13,836 nt of DNA, taken from Massilia sp. UBA2604 (GTDB taxonomy: Bacteria > Pseudomonadota > Gammaproteobacteria > Burkholderiales > Burkholderiaceae_D). The stretch spans positions 1-13,836 of the forward strand of contig DDKG01000167.1 in the NCBI GenBank assembly GCA_002339265.1. Reading direction: 5' to 3'. The stretch's first letter is position 1, and each line of letters begins with the position of its first letter. Made by a program: the position numbers and the translations under genes. The notes below the pieces were generated by a model. That model was not told the DNA's origin. It did no database searches and saw nothing but the letters and a program-made list of their open reading frames with translations. This document shows, piece after piece, positions 13,220-13,836 of the stretch.

Positions 13220-13836
13220 ATGGCGAAGATTTTTTGCGTTGCGAACCAGAAGGGTGGGGTAGGCAAGACCACCACCTCCGTCAACCTGTCGGCGGGCCTG
13301 GCAAAACTGGACCAGCGCGTGCTGCTGGTGGACCTCGACCCGCAGGGCAATGCGACCATGGGCGCGGGCATCAACAAGGCCGAGCTAGAGTCGTCGATCT
13401 ACCAGGTGCTGCTGGGCGAGTCGGACGTGGCGGGCGCCCGCGTGCGCTCCGAGGCCGGACGCTTCGACGTGCTGCCCGCCAATCGCGAGCTGGCCGGCGC
13501 CGAAGTCGAGATGGTGTCGCTCGAAAACCGCGAGCGCCGCCTGAAGGATGCGCTGGCCGCGGTCGACGCCGACTATGACTTCATCCTGGTCGACTGCCCG
13601 CCCGCGCTGTCGCTGCTCACGCTCAACGGCCTGTGCGCCGCGCATGGCGTGATCATCCCGATGCAGTGCGAGTACTACGCGCTGGAGGGTTTGTCCGACC
13701 TGGTCAACACGATCAAGAAGGTGCACGCCAACCTGAACACCGACCTCAAGATCATCGGCCTGCTGCGGGTGATGTTCGACCCGCGCATGACCTTGTCGCA
13801 GCAGGTCTCGAACCAGCTCGAGCAGCACTTCGGCGA
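13220..13836 (+). CDS. parA: Chromosome-partitioning ATPase ParA (3' end outside window)
   Basis: ParA (Soj) is the Walker-type ATPase that, with ParB bound to parS, moves replicated origins apart on the nucleoid. 205 codons are visible, about 80% of a usual 255-265 residue protein. The start MAKIFCVANQKGGVGKTTTSVNLSAGLA carries the deviant Walker A with signature Lys11 and Lys16; VDLDPQGNAT is the A' motif, FILVDCPPALS the Walker B, and QCEYYALEGL, MFDPRMTLSQQV follow. There is no DNA-binding N-terminal extension, so it is the chromosomal short type. A modest GAGAA lies upstream of the ATG. parB is expected immediately downstream, outside the window. Confidence 0.97.
   Translation, partial: MAKIFCVANQKGGVGKTTTSVNLSAGLAKLDQRVLLVDLDPQGNATMGAGINKAELESSIYQVLLGESDVAGARVRSEAGRFDVLPANRELAGAEVEMVSLENRERRLKDALAAVDADYDFILVDCPPALSLLTLNGLCAAHGVIIPMQCEYYALEGLSDLVNTIKKVHANLNTDLKIIGLLRVMFDPRMTLSQQVSNQLEQHFG

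Overview
This window looks like the replication-origin region of a GC-rich betaproteobacterial chromosome. The gene set and protein style suggest Burkholderiales, probably Oxalobacteraceae (Massilia/Telluria/Janthinobacterium-like). That placement is inferred from remembered family sequences, not from a search. Chromosomal hallmarks are mnmG-rsmG-parA in order, a cluster of ParB-binding parS palindromes, and a gene-poor, AT-richer stretch dense in DnaA boxes.

Left part (1-7351) is metabolism and its regulators. It holds the 3' part of a LysR-type regulator, a convergent Lrp-type regulator with a shared terminator and a near-parS palindrome between them, then divergently from lrp a 1215-residue bifunctional proline utilisation protein (putA), then alanine dehydrogenase (ald). 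The PutA lacks the N-terminal DNA-binding domain of autoregulating PutAs, so the adjacent Lrp-family protein is the natural candidate regulator. mtnN (MTA/SAH nucleosidase) converges on ald and overlaps its 3' end.

Middle part (7352-8630) has no credible protein gene and is the most interesting region. I read it as a chromosomal oriC made of three tandem, equally built modules (about 7564-7771, 7980-8186 and 8350-8559). Each has, in order: a TGTATACA palindrome, a DnaA-trio-like TAG run, an R1-like TGTGGATAA DnaA box, an IHF-like site starting 27 bp after the start of that box, weaker boxes at about +88 and +124, and an inverted DnaA-box pair with exactly 8 bp between boxes. The span from R1-like box to last box is 167, 168 and 168 bp. 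Poly-T tracts sit before each module, and an extra box pair lies left of module 1. The left-to-right order resembles one E. coli oriC repeated three times.

Right part (8631-13836) reads away from the origin: an alpha/beta hydrolase of epoxide-hydrolase type, a TauE/SafE permease, three parS sites around a terminator, mnmG and rsmG (ATGA overlap), an 11-bp-arm inverted repeat, and the 5' part of parA, which runs off the end. The parS sites and ParA, with a ParB presumably encoded just downstream, would form the origin segregation system acting next to this oriC.
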